From positions 1 to 64,000 of the forward strand of contig CAVURO010000004.1 in the NCBI GenBank assembly GCA_963743945.1: 64,000 nucleotides of DNA, given 5' to 3'. Source of the stretch: JACOTK01 sp963743945 (lineage in GTDB: Bacteria; Actinomycetota; Acidimicrobiia; Acidimicrobiales; CADCSY01). The position numbers and the translations under genes are program-made. Under the pieces are notes generated by a model. That model ran no database searches. It was not told the origin of the DNA and worked only from the letters and a program-made list of their open reading frames with translations. Below, one piece after another: positions 1 to 7,873 of the stretch; positions within the stretch are counted from its first letter, which is position 1; each line of letters starts with the position of its first letter.

Positions 1-82
1 GGGTGAACCCTGGAGATTTATCATGCCGCTTATTCTCTCGCTCCTGGAGGGTAAGAGCCCTTCCTGGGCCGGGCTCAGGCGA

Positions 83-469
83 TCAGACCCGGATAACGTC
101 GAGGCCGGCGACGTCCACGTAGTCGTCGTCTTGCGTGACCACGGGCACTCCCAGCGACATCGCCGTAGCGGCGATCCACGAATCGTTCACCGGCATGCGT
201 TGGTTGGTGTCACGAAGCAACAACCGGAGCCTCGCCCACGACTCGGACACCCGGTCATCAACCGGCACCGGTTGAAGCGTCAGCGCTTCGGTCAGCGTCC
301 CCAAACGGCGATCACGGGTCTCGACGTCGAGCGCTGCCAAGACGCCGGCACGCAGCTCGCCGATCGTTATCACCGACACCCCGACCTCGCTCGGAATGGC
401 ATCAGCGCGTATGGGCCGCCCCGATTCACGGGCGATGAATACCGTCGTGTCGGCGAGTCCTCGGGTCAC
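83..469 (-). CDS. vapC: VapC-type PIN-domain toxin
   Basis: A 128-residue PIN-domain protein, predicted RNase toxin of a type II toxin-antitoxin pair. The acidic residues expected of the Mg-binding site are visible: D7 near the N terminus, E38 in an IGELRAG motif, D96 in VNDSWIA and the D114-D116 run in TQDDDY. Its start overlaps the stop of the upstream antitoxin by 4 nt, so the pair is co-translated. Length is normal for VapC (about 130 residues). The cognate antitoxin is Phd/YefM-like rather than VapB RHH, a common mix. Substrate RNA cannot be read from the sequence. Confidence 0.9.
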   Translation of the reverse strand: MTRGLADTTVFIARESGRPIRADAIPSEVGVSVITIGELRAGVLAALDVETRDRRLGTLTEALTLQPVPVDDRVSESWARLRLLLRDTNQRMPVNDSWIAATAMSLGVPVVTQDDDYVDVAGLDVIRV

Positions 470-720
470 GGCAGGGGCAGGTCGTCGGTCGAGTCGGGTG
501 CCAGATCGCGGAGCTCAGCAGCGAGGCCCGCATCGGCCTGGTGGGCCTGGACCCTGCGCACGAACTCCTCCCGCGGAAGCCAGCGCGGACGACGCGAAAT
601 CGGCTCAAGCAAGGCGACCGGACGACCGTCGACAGTGATCGTGACCGACTCACCGGCCTCGACGCGGTCAAGTAGCGCTCTCGTGTTGTTGCGCAGTTCG
701 CGCGAGGCAATTTCCGTCAT
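466..720 (-). CDS. Phd/YefM-family antitoxin
   Basis: An 84-residue antitoxin. The N-terminal half (TEIASRELRNNTRALLDRV, then a VTITVDGRPVALL stretch) is the DNA-binding Phd/YefM fold. The acidic, flexible C-terminal tail would wrap the VapC partner. The ATG at 720 is chosen because the family begins at this point. A perfect inverted repeat lies 9 nt upstream and is the probable autoregulatory operator. Confidence 0.9.
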   Translation of the reverse strand: MTEIASRELRNNTRALLDRVEAGESVTITVDGRPVALLEPISRRPRWLPREEFVRRVQAHQADAGLAAELRDLAPDSTDDLPLP

Positions 721-728
721 GCAACAAG

Positions 729-746
729 CGTAGCAACCGTGCTACG
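729..746. promoter_or_regulatory. Inverted repeat, probable operator of the Phd/VapC operon
   Basis: CGTAGCA-ACCG-TGCTACG is a perfect 7-bp inverted repeat with a 4-nt spacer just upstream of the antitoxin start. Antitoxins of this class bind such palindromes to repress their own operon. That this is the operator is inferred from position. Confidence 0.55.
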
Positions 747-829
747 TCTCGACGACACGATTGTCCCGATGCTGCGGATGCACCCAGGACTTCTACATGT
801 ATCATGTACTACATGGAGTCTGTACTAGT

Positions 830-2230
830 ATGCCAATAGAATCACTTATCGACCGTCACGATGAACAGGTCAAGCTTCAAGCGGCATGGGAAAAAGCTCA
901 AGCAGGAAGCCCTCAGCTCGTCGTGCTCTCGGGTCGCCGCCGAGTCGGAAAGACCTTCCTGTTGCATCACTTCGCGCAGCCATACCGGCGGGTCGTGCAC
1001 ACCATGGCCAAGGACTCTTCGCAAGCTCAGGAACTCAGCCGACTCACAGCCTCGGTGGCCGAGACGCTCGGCCAGCCCGCTCTTGCCAGCTTCGGCGGGA
1101 TGTTCCAGGGCTGGGAGCATGCGCTTGGCTTCCTTGCCCAAGCAAGCACCGAAGACCCTCTCCTCGTCGTCCTCGACGAACTCCCCTACGCACTCGCCGC
1201 AAGCCCCGAGCTTCCCAGCCTGATCCAGATTGCGTGGGACCGGCTCGTCACCACTCACCGCCACAAGCTGATGCTCGTGCTGACCGGGTCGGCGGTTGGT
1301 GTCATGAATGAACTCGTTGGCCCCGGACGCCCGCTACTCGGACGAGCTACCCAAAACCTCAAGATGGCACCCGTCAATCTTCGTGCCGCTGCTGAGTTCC
1401 TTCCAACCCTTGACCCGATCTCTCTCATCGAGGCCTACGCCGCTTGTGGCGGTTATCCACTTCACCTCAAGCATTGGGACCCAACGATCACTACCGACGA
1501 AAACCTGCGTCAGCTTGCATTCTCGCCCGGTGGGCTACTCCTCGAAGATGCCCCCAGTGTCATTGCGGAGGAACTTCCCTCTACTGGTGGCTACCGACGA
1601 GTTCTCAACGCAGTCGGAATGGGCCACACCCGCTACGACAAGATAAAGAACGCAGCGGACCAACGCATCGAAGGGCCTTTGCGCTTACTGGAGAGCACTG
1701 GGCTGATCGAGCGTGAGACTCCTCTTGGCGCCCCCCGCCGATCAAGGCCGCTTTACCGAATCACCGACACCTACCTGCGCTTCTGGCATGCGGTCCTGTC
1801 GCCAAGCTATGGCTTGATCAGCGGAGGTCAGGGCGAAGCTGTCCTACGCCGAAGCTCCCCTGCCTGGACAACGCACGTCGCGTCCGTCTTCGAAGAGGAA
1901 TGCCGCCGCCACGCCATCGGTCTCGTCACGATGAAGGTGATGGAACAAGACATGGTCATCGGGCGCTGGTGGTCGCAGGGGGGCCAACCCTGCGAAGTAG
2001 ACGTGATGGGAATGGTCGACTCGACCGTTGCCCTGGTGGGTGAGGCGAAATGGACCAAACATCCCATCGGCGACAAAGAGCTCAGTCACCTGAGAGCGAA
2101 GCTGCCGCTCCTGCCAGGAAAGCCGACAGAGCCGCTCCTCGCCCTTTGGGGATCAAGCGGAGTGCATGACAGCGTTCGACCACAAGGTGTCATGAGCTTC
2201 GACGCCGGCGATGTCGTGACCGGGCAATAG
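830..2230 (+). CDS. AAA+ ATPase with C-terminal DUF234/nuclease-like domain
   Basis: A 466-residue protein of the archaeal-type ATPase family. Walker A is SGRRRVGKTFLL at about residues 34-45; Walker B is LLVVLDELPY near residue 110. A winged-helix-like middle (LRLLESTGLIERETPLG) follows. The C terminus has EVDVMG and GEAKW motifs spaced as in PD-(D/E)XK folds (DUF234). The start at 830 is preferred over an in-frame upstream ATG at 761 because the family begins with a short lead before IDRHDEQ. The upstream 791-830 stretch is full of small palindromes (TACATGTA, ATGTACTACAT). Function of this family is unsettled; it sits alone among toxin-antitoxin genes, so a mobile or defence-related role is possible but unproven. 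Confidence 0.8.
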   Translation: MPIESLIDRHDEQVKLQAAWEKAQAGSPQLVVLSGRRRVGKTFLLHHFAQPYRRVVHTMAKDSSQAQELSRLTASVAETLGQPALASFGGMFQGWEHALGFLAQASTEDPLLVVLDELPYALAASPELPSLIQIAWDRLVTTHRHKLMLVLTGSAVGVMNELVGPGRPLLGRATQNLKMAPVNLRAAAEFLPTLDPISLIEAYAACGGYPLHLKHWDPTITTDENLRQLAFSPGGLLLEDAPSVIAEELPSTGGYRRVLNAVGMGHTRYDKIKNAADQRIEGPLRLLESTGLIERETPLGAPRRSRPLYRITDTYLRFWHAVLSPSYGLISGGQGEAVLRRSSPAWTTHVASVFEEECRRHAIGLVTMKVMEQDMVIGRWWSQGGQPCEVDVMGMVDSTVALVGEAKWTKHPIGDKELSHLRAKLPLLPGKPTEPLLALWGSSGVHDSVRPQGVMSFDAGDVVTGQ

Positions 2231-2313
2231 ACAACAGATCGGTGCGGCATCATCCTCTCATCAGTTGGCAGCGACAGCATTGTGATAGCGGGTTCCTTCC
2301 TCCGCTCTCGCTA

Positions 2314-2553
2314 TCAGCCGGAGCGCTGGTCGAGTTCGTGCTCGACAGCACGACGGATCCAGCTCGACACCGACCGGTCATCGGCCTCAGCGGCGCTGCA
2401 CAGCGCATCGAGTGTCTCCGGGTCGAACCGCACAGGGACAATCTCGCTGAGTGTGCTCCGTCGTCGTCGGCGGGCCGGACCCTGGGGTGCCTGGTGCTCG
2501 GGCTGGGCGTAGAACTCGTACTCCTCGTCTCGGGTCATCTGCTTCTTGGTCAT
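2314..2553 (-). CDS. BrnA-like / RHH antitoxin
   Basis: A 79-residue basic protein. The central part (SEIVPVRFDPETLDALCSAA, then DDRSVSSWIRRAVEHEL) is a ribbon-helix-helix DNA-binding fold. It follows the toxin gene and overlaps it by 4 nt, the toxin-first order typical of BrnT/BrnA. Antitoxin assignment rests on fold plus neighbour. Confidence 0.75.
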   Translation of the reverse strand: MTKKQMTRDEEYEFYAQPEHQAPQGPARRRRRSTLSEIVPVRFDPETLDALCSAAEADDRSVSSWIRRAVEHELDQRSG

Positions 2554-2855
2554 CGGTCCTCCCTATAGCGCTCGGCAAGGCGAACGGCTGCTTCGTAGCA
2601 ACCGATCGGGCGACACTTCGTCGATTCGCCCGAATCGGGCGGAGCGAGTGGCACGACTAGAACGCGGCCGGCAACCTCGCCGACCATAAGCCACTGTGCA
2701 GGCGGCTCGGCTGGGTAAAAGAGCGGATCGGATTGCCATAGCTCGTACACGTCCTCCACGCCGAGCCTCGGATGTTTGAACAGGTGCGCAGCCTGGTCAT
2801 CGATCTCGAACGGATCCTTGTCATCGAGCTGGTCAAGATCGATGACTTCAGCCAC
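2550..2855 (-). CDS. BrnT-like toxin
   Basis: A 101-residue protein resembling BrnT RNase toxins: DPFEIDDQAAHLFKHPRLGVEDVYEL at the N terminus, a GEVAGRVLVVPLAP beta strand region, and the C-terminal CRPIGCYEAAVRLAERYRE helix that corresponds to the RxIsAR...ERRxY end of BrnT. Length matches the family (about 90-105). An 11-bp palindrome lies 9 nt upstream of the start. The gene's promoter region abuts the truncated 3' end of an IS110 remnant. Confidence 0.65.
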   Translation of the reverse strand: MAEVIDLDQLDDKDPFEIDDQAAHLFKHPRLGVEDVYELWQSDPLFYPAEPPAQWLMVGEVAGRVLVVPLAPPDSGESTKCRPIGCYEAAVRLAERYREDR

Positions 2856-2863
2856 GGACTAAA

Positions 2864-2874
2864 GTGTAATACAC
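2864..2874. promoter_or_regulatory. Palindrome upstream of brnT-like gene
   Basis: GTGTA-A-TACAC, a perfect palindrome directly upstream of the toxin start on the minus strand. Probable operator for the RHH antitoxin by position only. Confidence 0.4.
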
Positions 2875-2889
2875 ACGCGTACGGTACAC

Positions 2890-3464
2890 ACTGCGCGGCC
2901 TTGCTCGGGGGTCGGGGCCGGCGCCGGCACCGCCAAGGCGTCGCTGTGGCCCAGTTCCTCGAACGCATCGAGCGCGGCGGGCTAGAACTCGCGCAGCATC
3001 GAGCGCAACTGGTTGAGCTGGCGGCGCCGGGTCCAGATCAGGCTCTGATGAGCCCGAGCCAGGACCTTGATCGCCTCCGCGAGCTCGCTGTCCCCGGCGA
3101 TCGTCCGATGCTGATGGGCGTCGGTGCGGGCCAGATCAGCCAACACCTTGGCGTCGCCGGGATCCGACTTCGCCCCGGACGTCGAATGTCTGTCTCGGTA
3201 ACGCGACGTCGACAACGGGTTGACCGCCAACACCGTGTAACCCGCCGCCACCAACGCCCCGACGAACAGGCCCCGATCGGTCTCCGTCGCGATGATCACC
3301 TCGGCCGGGTCATCGCAATGGGCGCCGACGAGTTCGTGGAACCGGCGCACCCCTTCGATCCCTTCTGGGAGCCGGCCACCACCCAGACGCCGTCCGTCGC
3401 TGTCGACGACGAACACGTCATGGTGGGTCTCGGCCCAGTCATGACCCACGAACACCTTGCCCAT
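2890..3464 (-). pseudogene. IS110-family transposase remnant (nonsense + 3' truncation)
   Basis: The first 160 codons encode the DEDD (RuvC-like) domain of an IS110 transposase. GHDWAE carries the first Asp, ATETDRG the Glu, and GAKSDPGDAKVLADLA the last two Asp residues, so all four metal ligands are there. A TAG stop follows LRSMLREF, but the same frame continues as PAALDAFEELGHSDALAV, as in intact relatives where a Tyr codon stands at this point. The frame then ends near 2890 without the C-terminal transposase_20 domain that holds the catalytic Ser. The copy cannot be active. Confidence 0.85.
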
Positions 3465-3710
3465 CGCATCCTCCCTTGTCCGATTCGGAACAAGCCCCGA
3501 GGCGACCAGCAGCTTCCTGATGGATCAGTGCTCGAGGCACGACATCCCACCAGCCATCCAAGGTCCCCTCACCAACCAGTCGGCGCACGATCTAGCCGTA
3601 GAACTCGAAGTCCAGCCATTGCGAGTGCTGACCTACCGGCGGGCTCGGGATCAGCCTCCCCCAACCGAGGGAGACCGATCGAGTCCCATGAGCCGAGTAG
3701 GAGAAGCGCC
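3465..3710 (-). mobile_element. Non-coding left end of the IS110 remnant
   Basis: About 245 nt between the transposase start and the amidase gene hold no convincing ORF. In IS110-family elements the non-coding stretch 5' of the transposase encodes the structured bridge (seek) RNA that pairs with target and donor DNA. This stretch is the right size and place for it. I did not derive a structure, so the RNA is an inference. The boundary near 3700 is approximate. Confidence 0.45.
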
Positions 3711-5183
3711 TCAGAGCGCGCGTTCGAGGGCCGTGCCCAGGGCGACCAGGCGCGCTTCGCAGCCTGGGGGCGCGACGAGTTGCAGACCGACGGGAAGGCC
3801 CAGGGGGGTCATCCCGCAGGGAAGTGAGAGGGCGGGAAAGCCGAGGAAGCTCCAGGGGATGGCGTTGCGCGAGAGCACCGTGAGATAGCGGGCGAAGTCC
3901 TCCACCGGAGGCGCCACGACGATGCTCGTGGGCATGGCCAACACGTCATGGCTCTCGAATGCCCGCAGGAGGCGTTGGCCGAGGTCGACCCGCAGTCGCT
4001 GCGCATCGAGGTAGTCCATCGCGATGACGCGCTCGGCCTCCTCGAGTTGCTCGGCGACCTCCTGCCAATAGAGCGATCGATCGAGACCGAGCGAGCGGTG
4101 AAACGTGGCCGCCTCGCAACGACTCACGAGGAGTCCTGCCGCGTTGGCCTGGGCGAGGTCGGGCCCCGAGGGAAGGCTCGAGGAACCCACCTGACAGCCA
4201 AGGTCGGACAGGGTCCGCAGCGCGTCGTGCACCGCGAGCTCGACATCGGGCTCGCACCCCTCGAAGGCCGCCTCGGAGGGTCCGATGCGCATCCCCTCGA
4301 CCGATGCGCCCACGAATCGCGAGAGCTTCGGCTTGTCCATCAGCACATCGAGCATCAGCACGGTGTCATGAACCGTCCGGGCCATCGGAGCGACATGGTC
4401 CATCGTCCACGAGAGCGGCACGACTCCCTGGGTCGGTATCGCCCCGAACGTCGCCTTGAACCCCACGACGCCCGAGAGGGCCGCGGGCACCCGGATCGAT
4501 GCGCGGGTATCGGTGCCCAACGAGCCCAGGCTCATACCCGTCGCCACCGCGATCGCCGAACCACCCGATGAGCCTCCGGGGATGCGGGTGGGGTCATGGG
4601 GGTTGCGGCTCTGTGGCGTCGTGACGCCGAGGGCGAACTCGTGGGTCGTCACCTTGGCCAGGATGACGGCGCCGGCAGCACGAAGGCGCGCGACACCGGC
4701 CGCGTCCACGCCGGGCATGTCGACATAGGCGTCCGAGCCCGCCCCCGTGGGAAGGCCGGCGACGTCGATGATGTCCTTGACCGTGATGGGAATGCCGTGC
4801 AGCGGGCCACGCGAAGTCCCCGCCGCCAACTCCCTGTCGAGCTCGGTCGCCACCGCGAGAGCACGCTCCGCGTCGAGAGCCACCACGCCGTTGAGCGGGG
4901 CGTCGTACTTCTCCACCGCCACGAGTGCCTCGCCGACCAACTCGTGACACGACTGTTCCGAACGAGCCAGTCGCCCGGCGGCGGCCACGATCGTGTCGCC
5001 CCCCACCGGGCCATCCCAACTGATCGGCGCCCGCTCCACAGGGTCGAGGCCGAGCTCGCCCTCGTAACGCTCGGGGACGAATCGGAACCCGGGGGGCTTG
5101 GATGAGGGATCGGCTCGGTAGCGCTGCAGCACCTCGCGCGCGTCCGCAAAGGCCTGGTGGGCCTGTGAGCCGGAAAGGCTCAC
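3711..5183 (-). CDS. Amidase-signature hydrolase (ureide/biuret operon)
   Basis: A 490-residue amidase-signature enzyme. Visible catalytic triad: K136 in ITVKDI, cis-Ser S205 in PGGSSGGS and nucleophile S229 in GTDTRASIRVPA. The spacing K-Ser-Ser (69, 24) fits the family. The two positions before the nucleophile, usually GG, AG or RG in the oxyanion loop, are R227-A228. The GTG start overlaps the biuH stop by 4 nt. Family relatives in biuret and cyanurate pathways (AtzE, AtzF) cleave carboxybiuret or allophanate, and a role in using the BiuH product is likely. The exact substrate is not readable; the C-terminal AtzF domain is absent. Confidence 0.85.
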   Translation of the reverse strand: MSLSGSQAHQAFADAREVLQRYRADPSSKPPGFRFVPERYEGELGLDPVERAPISWDGPVGGDTIVAAAGRLARSEQSCHELVGEALVAVEKYDAPLNGVVALDAERALAVATELDRELAAGTSRGPLHGIPITVKDIIDVAGLPTGAGSDAYVDMPGVDAAGVARLRAAGAVILAKVTTHEFALGVTTPQSRNPHDPTRIPGGSSGGSAIAVATGMSLGSLGTDTRASIRVPAALSGVVGFKATFGAIPTQGVVPLSWTMDHVAPMARTVHDTVLMLDVLMDKPKLSRFVGASVEGMRIGPSEAAFEGCEPDVELAVHDALRTLSDLGCQVGSSSLPSGPDLAQANAAGLLVSRCEAATFHRSLGLDRSLYWQEVAEQLEEAERVIAMDYLDAQRLRVDLGQRLLRAFESHDVLAMPTSIVVAPPVEDFARYLTVLSRNAIPWSFLGFPALSLPCGMTPLGLPVGLQLVAPPGCEARLVALGTALERAL

Positions 5184-5875
5184 AGGCCTTCACCTTCCAG
5201 TGCCGCGAGAAAGGCCGATGACGGGGCAACGGCGCCGAAGACCCCACCCTGCATCGTCACCATCTCGACAGCCGCGAGATAGTTCCCGTGATCGGTTGCG
5301 CCCGTGCAGTCCTCCAAGAGCAGGCATTCGTAGCCGCGATCGTTGGCCTCGCGCATGGTCGTGTGCACGCACACATCGGTGGTTATGCCGGTGAACACCA
5401 GATGGGTGATGCCGGCGGTACGGAGCACCAGATCGAGGTCGGTCGCGTAGAAGGCCCCCTTGCCCGGCTTGTCGATGACGATCTCCCCAGCCACCGGAGC
5501 CACCTCGGGAACGATCTCCCAACCCGGTTCACCTCGCACCAGGATGCGCCCGCATGGACCCGAATCGCCGATGCCCGCGCCGATGCGCTTCGATCGCCAC
5601 AGCTTGTTCGGCGGGCAGTCCCGCAGGTCGGGACGGTGGCCTTCCCGGGTGTGGATCACCAACATGGCCTTCCGACGCACTGCTGCGAGCACCGCCGCGG
5701 TGGGACCCAGGCCCGCACGGGTCAACTTCAGGTCATAGCCCATGGCGTCGACATAGCCACCCGGCCCACAGAAATCGACCTGCCAGTCGATGCAGACGAG
5801 TGCCGTGCGCGCCACGTCGAGGACCTCGTCATAGGGCCAGTTGTAGGGGCGGGCCTCAACAACGGATGTACTCAT
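5180..5875 (-). CDS. biuH: Biuret amidohydrolase (isochorismatase-like cysteine hydrolase)
   Basis: A 231-residue cysteine hydrolase. From memory it aligns along its whole length with Rhizobium leguminosarum BiuH: the triad falls at D30 (CIDWQVDF), K136 (VIDKPGKGAF) and C169 (TTDVCVHTT), with the same spacing as D36/K142/C175 there. The insert REGHRPDL...IGAGIGDSGPCGRIL and the MREANDRGYECLLLEDC stretch are also shared. BiuH converts biuret to allophanate and ammonia in the cytosol. It lies between a dead paralogue and an amidase in an ABC-importer operon, which supports a ureide-catabolic role. Confidence 0.85.
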   Translation of the reverse strand: MSTSVVEARPYNWPYDEVLDVARTALVCIDWQVDFCGPGGYVDAMGYDLKLTRAGLGPTAAVLAAVRRKAMLVIHTREGHRPDLRDCPPNKLWRSKRIGAGIGDSGPCGRILVRGEPGWEIVPEVAPVAGEIVIDKPGKGAFYATDLDLVLRTAGITHLVFTGITTDVCVHTTMREANDRGYECLLLEDCTGATDHGNYLAAVEMVTMQGGVFGAVAPSSAFLAALEGEGL

Positions 5876-5900
5876 CTACCTCTCCTGACGTCATTCGGAA

Positions 5901-5967
5901 ACTCGGACACGTTCACTCGGACTCGTTCACTCAGACACGTTCGCCTCGGACTCGTTCGCTCGGACCC
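5901..5967. repeat. 14-bp tandem repeat between biuH and its paralogue
   Basis: About 4.5 imperfect copies of a 14-bp unit (ACTCGGACACGTTC and close variants) fill nearly the whole intergenic gap. The biuH start lies 26 nt beyond the repeat. One of several such short tandem arrays at gene junctions in this window. Confidence 0.85.
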
Positions 5968-5978
5968 GGGCTTGGAGC

Positions 5979-6605
5979 TCAGGCGGTACTCGGCACCGAC
6001 AGCGCCGCCAGGAGCGCCTGTGTGGTGCCCACCGCCCCAAAGATGCCACCCGACATCTCCACCATGGACAGCGACGGCGGCAGGGCCGAGGCCTCGGTGG
6101 GACTCGACGCATCCTCCAGGAGCAGGCATTCGAAACCTCGATCGTTGGCGCTGCGCAAGGTGGAGTGCACCGGGCCCTGCAACCCGAGGCCCGCCACGAC
6201 CAGCAGGTCACGTCCCGCTGCGCGCAGCTCCGCGTCGAGACTGCTGGCGAAGAAGCCGTCGAATCCCCACGCGTCGATGACGACATCACCCGGTTCGGGC
6301 TCGATGACCAACTCGGCGCCCGGACTGCCGAGAGCCGGCAGTCGTCCACGCGCCGACTCACGTCCCACGGGACACAGGTGGCGCACAAGGAAGATCTTGA
6401 CCCCGATGCGACGAAGGTGCGCAGCGATGGCGGCGGATGTCGCCGCCATCGCCTGACCCTCGTCCGTCCGCTCCGCCCACCACCGCTGGGCCCCGGCCAC
6501 AACCAGGGCCAAGCGGTGAGGGATGAGGTCTTCGTCATACGGCCACGGGTAGGGGGATGACCCGGCAACCGTGACCGGCGGAGCGTCCAGACGGATGGCA
6601 CTCAC
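5979..6605 (-). CDS. Catalytically dead isochorismatase-like paralogue of BiuH
   Basis: A 208-residue protein starting at GTG 6605, which overlaps the stop of the lipoprotein gene by 1 nt. It is a paralogue of the adjacent BiuH: SSPYPWPYDEDL matches the BiuH N terminus and RSANDRGFECLLLEDA the C-terminal signature. All three catalytic positions are replaced: Asp by G38 (VVAGAQ), Lys by A112 (VIDAWGF) and Cys by P145 (LQGPVHS). The loop holding REGHRPDL and the glycine-rich segment, about 32 residues, is deleted. The frame is open and the hydrophobic core pattern intact, so this is a maintained pseudoenzyme, perhaps a structural or regulatory partner of BiuH. Confidence 0.85.
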   Translation of the reverse strand: MSAIRLDAPPVTVAGSSPYPWPYDEDLIPHRLALVVAGAQRWWAERTDEGQAMAATSAAIAAHLRRIGVKIFLVRHLCPVGRESARGRLPALGSPGAELVIEPEPGDVVIDAWGFDGFFASSLDAELRAAGRDLLVVAGLGLQGPVHSTLRSANDRGFECLLLEDASSPTEASALPPSLSMVEMSGGIFGAVGTTQALLAALSVPSTA

Positions 6606-7792
6606 TAGGAAGGCATCTTCCCGACAACGCCCTTGACGAGGTAGTCCATGTTCTCGAGATCGGCGTAGCTGGGGATGGTGCCCGCGGGTACCTTCTCCAC
6701 ACCGTCCTGATCGACAACCGGTCCGGCAAACGGCGAGCCTGCGCCCGAGATGTCGGCCTTGGCCTTCTCGACCAGTGCCTTGGTCTCGTCGGTCACCATG
6801 GGACCGAAGATCGACTGCACCAGTGGTGACAGCTCGCCCTCGGCCGGGTCGGACTTGTAGCCGGCCCGGAAGTTGTCGTTGTAGCTGCTGCCGGTGAAGT
6901 CGCCGGCGAGCACCGTCTTGACCATGTCGACGTACAGGGGTCCCCAGTCCCATTCGGAACCGGTGATCCAACCCTTGGGAGCCAGGCTCGATGCATCGGC
7001 GTGGTAGCCCACCGACATCGCTCCGGCCGCCTCGGCGGTCTTGATGATGGTGCCGGTGCAGTCCTGGTGCTGGGTCAACACATCGATGCCCTGACCCAGG
7101 AGGCTCTTGGCCGCATCGGCCTGCTTGCCGGGGTCACACCACGAGGACGTGAACACGGTCGAGGTCTCCACCGCCGGGTTCACCGAGGCCGCCCCACGCT
7201 GGAAGGCGTTGATGTTGAGCAACGTCTGGGGGATGGGGAAGGCGGCGACGTAGCCCAACTTGTTGGTCTTGGTGGCCTTGCCCGCCGCGATGCCCGCCAA
7301 ATAGACCGGCTCGTAGACGTTGCCGAAGAACGTGCCGATGTTGGCAGGAATCTCGCCCTCGATCACGTTGCCCTGCTGTAGGACCGCCACGTCGGGATGA
7401 CGCTCCGCGATCTTCAGGGCGTAGTCCTTGTGACCGAAGCTCGTGGTGAAGATGATCTTGGCGCCCTTCTTGATCATCCCCTCGACCACCCGCTCGGCCT
7501 CGGCGGTCTCCGGAACGTTCTCCGCCTGGAGGATCTCGAGGTCCGGGTAGGCCTTCTTCACCGCCTCGCTGCCGTCGTAGGCGGCCTGGTTGTATCCGAA
7601 ATCGTCCTTCGGGCCGACGAAGATGAACCCGATCGCCTCGCCGCCGACCCCGGGGGCCTCGCCCGTTGCCTCGGACGACGTCTCGGATTGCGCCGTGGTC
7701 TCCTCATCATCCGAATCGCCACAGGCACTGAAGAGCAGGGCTGCTCCTGCCATCAACGCCAACGATCTCTTCCAATGCTTCGTGAAGCTCAT
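6605..7792 (-). CDS. BMP-family ABC substrate-binding lipoprotein
   Basis: A 395-residue exported lipoprotein. A short basic N terminus, a hydrophobic run and the lipobox LFSAC with C24 form a type II signal. The mature part is the BMP/PnrA/Med fold (GFIFVGPKDDFGYNQAAYDGSEAV, SFGHKDYALKIA, TQHQDCTGTIIKTAEAAG). Relatives bind nucleosides, autoinducer-2 or other small N-rich solutes and feed the permeases encoded downstream. Ligand here is probably a ureide or purine-derived compound, from the hydrolases in the operon. Confidence 0.92.
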   Translation of the reverse strand: MSFTKHWKRSLALMAGAALLFSACGDSDDEETTAQSETSSEATGEAPGVGGEAIGFIFVGPKDDFGYNQAAYDGSEAVKKAYPDLEILQAENVPETAEAERVVEGMIKKGAKIIFTTSFGHKDYALKIAERHPDVAVLQQGNVIEGEIPANIGTFFGNVYEPVYLAGIAAGKATKTNKLGYVAAFPIPQTLLNINAFQRGAASVNPAVETSTVFTSSWCDPGKQADAAKSLLGQGIDVLTQHQDCTGTIIKTAEAAGAMSVGYHADASSLAPKGWITGSEWDWGPLYVDMVKTVLAGDFTGSSYNDNFRAGYKSDPAEGELSPLVQSIFGPMVTDETKALVEKAKADISGAGSPFAGPVVDQDGVEKVPAGTIPSYADLENMDYLVKGVVGKMPS

Positions 7793-7873
7793 ACTTCCCT
7801 TTCCTGTTGCGCTGTCTCGTTGTTGAGAGGTAGCTGTGGAATTGCTCGGTGCTGTGGGCCGCCGAACACGACG

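Noticed and set aside
1..3710. Prophage or integrative element
   Set aside because: No integrase, att repeats or structural genes; only toxin-antitoxin pairs and a dead IS110.
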